Source: Stenomitos frigidus_A (GTDB taxonomy: Bacteria; Cyanobacteriota; Cyanobacteriia; Leptolyngbyales; Leptolyngbyaceae). From it: a stretch of 64,000 nt of DNA. Numbering within the stretch: position 1 is the stretch's first letter; each line of letters begins with the position of its first letter. The notes under the pieces were generated by a model, which was not told where the DNA came from, searched no databases, and worked only from the letters and a program-made list of their open reading frames with translations. The DNA lies in the NCBI RefSeq assembly GCF_963877135.1, contig NZ_CAWNSW010000080.1, positions 124,001 through 188,000 on the forward strand. Reading direction: 5' to 3'. Of the stretch, positions 61,301-64,000 are shown one piece after another. Position numbers and translations under genes: made by a program.

Positions 61301-61771
61301 ACAGTAAAAGTTTTACCAGATCAAAATCAGGTGATTTCTGCTTCAGCTGATGGAATGCTAAGAATCTGGAATATCCACACAGGAGAATGCCAGCTTTTGA
61401 AAAAAAGCCATAGTGCTCCAGTAACCAGTGTTGCAGTTACTCCAGATGGAATGTGGGTAGTATCTGCTTCAGCTGATAGAGCGGTAAAACTTTGGAACCT
61501 AGAGATTGGGTCGTGCGAACTCACACTGGGCAATCATGAAGCCTGGATACATTCTGTTGTGCTTACTTCAGACGGGCATTGGGCAGTGTCTGCTTCAGAA
61601 GATAAGACGCTAAAGCTATGGGATTTAAGACAAAGGGAATGTGCAGCGAGCTTTACTGGAGAGAGTAAGTTTAGAAGCTGTGCCATTCTTGCGGATACCC
61701 AAACTATTTTTGCTGGAAATGACGCTGGTCAAGTACATACTTTCGAAATACTAAATTCTGAAAATGGCTGA
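58370..61771 (+). CDS. NACHT - WD40 repeat protein
   Basis: 1133 residues. It begins almost directly with the NTPase: FTGCEDIFNAIDRWLE, P-loop VGKPGAGKS (50-58), Walker B LILLDALDEA, and a winged helix with VAREPLSQQQISQFTG and LFHQSFRDYLID. From about 545 onward there are about 13 WD40 blades (S.D.TL..W(D/N)L.TG). There is no N-terminal effector domain, so a partner protein may supply one; the nucleosidase at 62785 and the peptidoglycan-binding protein at 62039 are candidates. AT-rich relative to the module upstream. Confidence 0.87.
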   Translation: MESSSIHRLSPISFDEVIHKLTEDFTGCEDIFNAIDRWLECQNERFFILVGKPGAGKSAVAAYLTKIRPDIVAHHFCIARRNNTIDPNSVLLSLAAQLVENLPGYAEALVNTITPLHLSVSVSIDIEIIRDSQVRGVIIEHLHTNNPGEALDIILHRPILAISSQIQEPILILLDALDEAIAFSSNDNLVRLLASANDLSSYVRFLCTTRSEQRVWSYLDISKIYRYDLKNQSSTIYRYINSRLSRNALQIKIQNLQNTREIFTNELLEKSQDNFLYVKLLLDEIESDRYSINELASLPSGLNKIYSEFINRSLEGVSRNYSKLILGILAVAREPLSQQQISQFTGVELEDVGEQIRVIRQFFDVFDSGLEEKYTLFHQSFRDYLIDSKNKPDFWCDPTRQHQRIVNFYWSDKKVWSQEHASDRYLWNYLPYHLSQATQDEQLRSLLLNFEWLQAKLNATNIHRLIADYDLLSNDQDLVLVQQALRLSIGVIEQDSRQLASQLLGRLITFPTKDIQLLIEQIAERQTAFPWFRCLTASLTPPGGALVGTCCGHNSYVSSIAWIPRQRQMVSASRDYTLRLWNVDSTQCLRVLKGHENWIRGVVVTSSGDYAISVSDDATVKQWDLKSGESQNILEAHNGDVTAIATGLDNDQVVVALSNHEVGIWQADSQQYGVCFQIPDRVITAITVLQNQRQIILVLDDCTFQLWDLLSKKHQRTFKKEHNGSITAVAFIPNENRVISASYDLTLKVWNLENGKVEQTLQGHFQPVSSVVIMLDGKRAISSSRDRTLRVWDLSTGECLSTFLAHQDWINCVTLVPDGCKVVSASDDGTLKVWDLEHTQQLLPIHHNNQINDLALTPNGSRLVSASRDKTLKAWNMKTEQLEHTFQGHEAQVMAVAVISDHQAISASADKTLKVWDLNTGSCLCTFKGHSSPINGVAVFRDGRTAISASLDKTLRLWDIATGKCQRIFEGHEGSVTTVKVLPDQNQVISASADGMLRIWNIHTGECQLLKKSHSAPVTSVAVTPDGMWVVSASADRAVKLWNLEIGSCELTLGNHEAWIHSVVLTSDGHWAVSASEDKTLKLWDLRQRECAASFTGESKFRSCAILADTQTIFAGNDAGQVHTFEILNSENG

Positions 61772-62038
61772 TTATGTCTTGCAAGTGTAGATTTCAGAAT
61801 CGCCAATTGACTGGTACTCCAATAGGTTCTGAACAGACATACCTAACCCGAAAATATTTTTTGCTCAATTTCTGGTTATGTATATAATTCAATAGAGAGA
61901 AATGTTTTTGTATAGCGCATTTTGTCTTCATAGTTTTTTGTAGAAATTTGTGTTGATAAATCTTTCGCTAAAAAATTATAGAATTAAACTTATAGTTCTC
62001 ATGATAAAAGCGCTTCAATTTCATTGGCGAGTGCTGAT

Positions 62039-62773
62039 ATGAATCTTCTTTTGCCTAATCAGGTTCGCAGATGTGGTTTTTCAATTATCTATTTACTACC
62101 CATAGTGTGTGGATTGCTTTTGGTAGAACCAGTCAAAAGTGCTCCATATTTAGAGTCTGGTGATAGTGGAGGAAGTGTAATTGAACTTCAGAAAGCTCTA
62201 TCTCAGAAAGGTTTTTATACCGGTTCGCTGGATGGATATTATGGTGAAGAGACTAAACAAGCTGTTATTAAGTTTCAGCAGGTAAATCATTTATCTCTAG
62301 ACGGTATTGCCGGGGGACAAACACAGTCGGTGCTTCAAGGTGGGTTGTCCCTTGCACCTCAGACTGTTGCTGCTCAAGCATTTAGCCAAGCAGGTGCTGG
62401 ATCTCCCGGAAGTATTTTTGCAGGTCTCAGTACCAGCGAAATTCTGGGTTTAATTACTTTTTCTGGAGTGATTGCATCAGTTGCCTTTCAATCAGGTGCA
62501 TCTAGAAAAGTCGGGAACCTGCCGTTCAAGCAACGATTTGAGCTTTGTTTCAGGGAGAGACATCTTGCAGATCTGGGGCTTTTCGATATAGATACACCAA
62601 AGCCTGAAATTGCATTGATTCACGAGAAAACTAAACTTTCAGCCAACAGCGCTACATCAACTGGCAACATCTCCATCACTGATCCTGCCCCTCCAAAAGG
62701 GGAGTATACTTATGTTGTTGAAGGTATATATAACGGTGAGAAGGTTACTCGAAAAGGAACATTTAAACTTTAG
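62039..62773 (+). CDS. secreted peptidoglycan-binding-domain protein
   Basis: 244 residues from the ATG at 62039. N-terminal signal peptide or anchor (CGFSIIYLLPIVCGLLLVEPVKSAP), then a PG_binding_1 domain (about 37-85; SGGSVIELQKALSQKGFYTG, DGYYGEETKQAVIKFQ). A second hydrophobic stretch lies near 130-150 (TSEILGLITFSGVIASVAF), and the C-terminus ends with a beta-rich GEYTYVVEGIYNGEKVTRKG. Probably envelope-located; an effector or sensor role with the adjacent NACHT protein is speculative. Confidence 0.75.
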   Translation: MNLLLPNQVRRCGFSIIYLLPIVCGLLLVEPVKSAPYLESGDSGGSVIELQKALSQKGFYTGSLDGYYGEETKQAVIKFQQVNHLSLDGIAGGQTQSVLQGGLSLAPQTVAAQAFSQAGAGSPGSIFAGLSTSEILGLITFSGVIASVAFQSGASRKVGNLPFKQRFELCFRERHLADLGLFDIDTPKPEIALIHEKTKLSANSATSTGNISITDPAPPKGEYTYVVEGIYNGEKVTRKGTFKL

Positions 62774-62784
62774 GATCGAGTAAC

Positions 62785-63753
62785 TCAGATTTCATGATTT
62801 GGAGTGTTACTTTGTAATCTGATCCCAACAATCTTTGAGCTTTTCACTGTTTCTGTTTTTTGTCCAACCTTCATGCTCCCTGATTGGGAATTATCAGCGT
62901 CGATTCCTACTACATCTGAATTTTCCAAAGTTCCGAATTCCATTTGCACTTCAGCGTTTATAGGTTCTTGCTGTGGATTATTCATATTAGAGGATAAATC
63001 TGATAATTGAAACTTTCCTAGTATTTCGAAAGCGAATGCGCTGGCATAATAAGAAGCCTTTTCCTGGCGAATCTGTTCTGATTCCAGAGAATCGTCATTC
63101 TTGCCTTCGATTAAGTCAGAAACTCCTCGAATCACGATCGCCTTCATCTCAGGATAAGCAAACACTGCACTCAAGAAGCCAAATCCTTCCATCTCAACTG
63201 CTATCGCATCGTTATAACGCGCCCTGATGAAGTTAAAAACATCTGATTCTTTCGAGGCAACCACCTTCTCCCCAGCAGCAATAGGACCTACAAACACACG
63301 GGGTTGTGAAGCTGGACTGCTGCTAGATAGCCGCCTTAACCACTCGCCTTTTCTTGCCTCTGCTCTAGCACGCGCCACTAATGCATGAGCCGATTGCCCT
63401 AACGCAGGGCGGGTGAAGAATTGTTTGTTTATCTTACCGGACTCATAACTATAAACTTGTGTCGCTGCCACCACATCTCCGATCGCAACGTCTTTGATGC
63501 CTCCCGCGATGCCCACAAAGAAAAGGATGTCCGGTTTGAAATAGGTGATCGCCCTTTCCGCTTCGATGGCGGCTCCCGCATTACCTGCTCCTACCTCGGC
63601 AATCCCGACTTCCCACACCTGCTCATTTTCGACGAATTTTCCTCGCTCGTAAATAGTTCCTTGAGGATGCATCTCCTCCTGAAGATCAATCAGATGGGCA
63701 CGAACCGCTTGGTATTCGACAGGAAGGGCGGTGAGAATAACGGCACGGGGCAT
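62785..63753 (-). CDS. nucleoside phosphorylase/nucleosidase-fold protein with C-terminal tail (effector candidate)
   Basis: 322 residues. Residues 1-250 form the PNP/MTAN fold: ILTALPVEYQAVRAHL, the loop VGIAGGIKDVAIGDVV, the substrate-site AVEMEGFGFL and GVSDLIEGK, which carry the Glu and catalytic Asp. Such domains occur as effectors in bacterial NLR-like systems. The tail (about 255-322) has two imperfect repeats, NSDVVGID and SSKIVGIR, 30 residues apart, with a Gly/Asn/Gln-rich stretch between them; this could be an amyloid-signalling-type motif. Its promoter region contains the HTH-STAND motif at 63957. Catalytic substrate is unknown. Confidence 0.8.
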   Translation of the reverse strand: MPRAVILTALPVEYQAVRAHLIDLQEEMHPQGTIYERGKFVENEQVWEVGIAEVGAGNAGAAIEAERAITYFKPDILFFVGIAGGIKDVAIGDVVAATQVYSYESGKINKQFFTRPALGQSAHALVARARAEARKGEWLRRLSSSSPASQPRVFVGPIAAGEKVVASKESDVFNFIRARYNDAIAVEMEGFGFLSAVFAYPEMKAIVIRGVSDLIEGKNDDSLESEQIRQEKASYYASAFAFEILGKFQLSDLSSNMNNPQQEPINAEVQMEFGTLENSDVVGIDADNSQSGSMKVGQKTETVKSSKIVGIRLQSNTPNHEI

Positions 63754-63956
63754 AGTTTTTCGTGATGGCTCTTTTTTCTTATTTTGACTTTTTTATCCGC
63801 GATCGCCCAGATTTCGATCGCTGCATCGGAATTTCCTGAGACCTGTTGCCTTTCAACAGAAAAATCTCTGAAAGCCTTACACCGTATACTCGACTTTAGT
63901 CATTTACGAGCTTGCTGGGTTGCAGCAGCATCAGGGTTTCATGGAATGACCGGGGA

Positions 63957-63969
63957 TTAAAACCGGACT
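63957..63969. promoter_or_regulatory. third copy of the STAND promoter motif
   Basis: TTAAAACCGGACT, matching TTAAAACCCGACT at 24434-24446, in the same orientation, 204 bp upstream of the nucleosidase start. CCGGCTTAACT at 63986 may be an inverted half-site. Confidence 0.35.
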
Positions 63970-64000
63970 ACCCATTTGAGGCACTCCGGCTTAACTCTAA

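Noticed and set aside
17000..64000. Cas12k or CRISPR array
   Set aside because: No gene of suitable length or RuvC motifs, and no regularly spaced repeats, were found in the window.

Overview
The window is cyanobacterial. The HIP1 octamer GCGATCGC recurs throughout, there are heptanucleotide STRR-type tandem repeats, and several genes belong to typically cyanobacterial families (a DUF6464-like protein, a phasin-like protein, small Cys4 proteins). Genus cannot be fixed from this sequence; the many STAND ATPases suggest a filamentous or otherwise large-genome species.

Layout. 1-16.9 kb is mostly ordinary chromosome: the end of a NACHT protein, small hypotheticals, a degenerate response regulator, an MMPL exporter, an AlkB-like dioxygenase, a stand-alone EF-G, a metallo-beta-lactamase-fold protein, thiD, the SRP RNA gene, a YciI-like protein, a 2H phosphoesterase, ribD, and a divergent AIG2-like / M20 hydrolase pair. 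At 16.9 kb a Phd-VapC toxin locus is cut: vapC ends abruptly at a TGTACA terminus, followed by repeated putative TnsB sites and a tnsB-tnsC-tniQ operon closely resembling type V-K CRISPR-associated transposons. No cas12k, CRISPR array or right end is visible up to 64 kb.

From 20.8 kb to the right edge the DNA is an accessory/defence island: four complete STAND ATPases (a fifth is cut by the left edge), an intact VapBC-like pair, a transglutaminase-like membrane protein, an RNA-repair operon, a tyrosine integrase, an S9 peptidase, a pentapeptide-repeat membrane protein, a probable PglZ remnant, a TIGR04255-hyp-hyp-DUF262/HNH operon, a GC-rich block of six unrecognised genes, a five-gene modification module, and a nucleosidase-type effector candidate.

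Two systems stand out. (1) rtcB - two 122-nt tRNA-mimicking RNAs - Ro60/Rsr (33.5-36.9 kb). Each RNA has a 7-bp acceptor stem, a D arm and a T arm, with the anticodon arm replaced by a long insert, as in bacterial Y RNAs (YrlA). The promoters before rtcB and before the RNAs share the same layout. (2) At 51.8-58.2 kb: GHKL ATPase - unknown - DUF6339-like protein - C5 DNA methyltransferase fused to a degenerate [4Fe-4S] HhH-GPD domain - stand-alone Mig-like HhH-GPD glycosylase. This looks like a modification system built around base excision rather than a classical nuclease.
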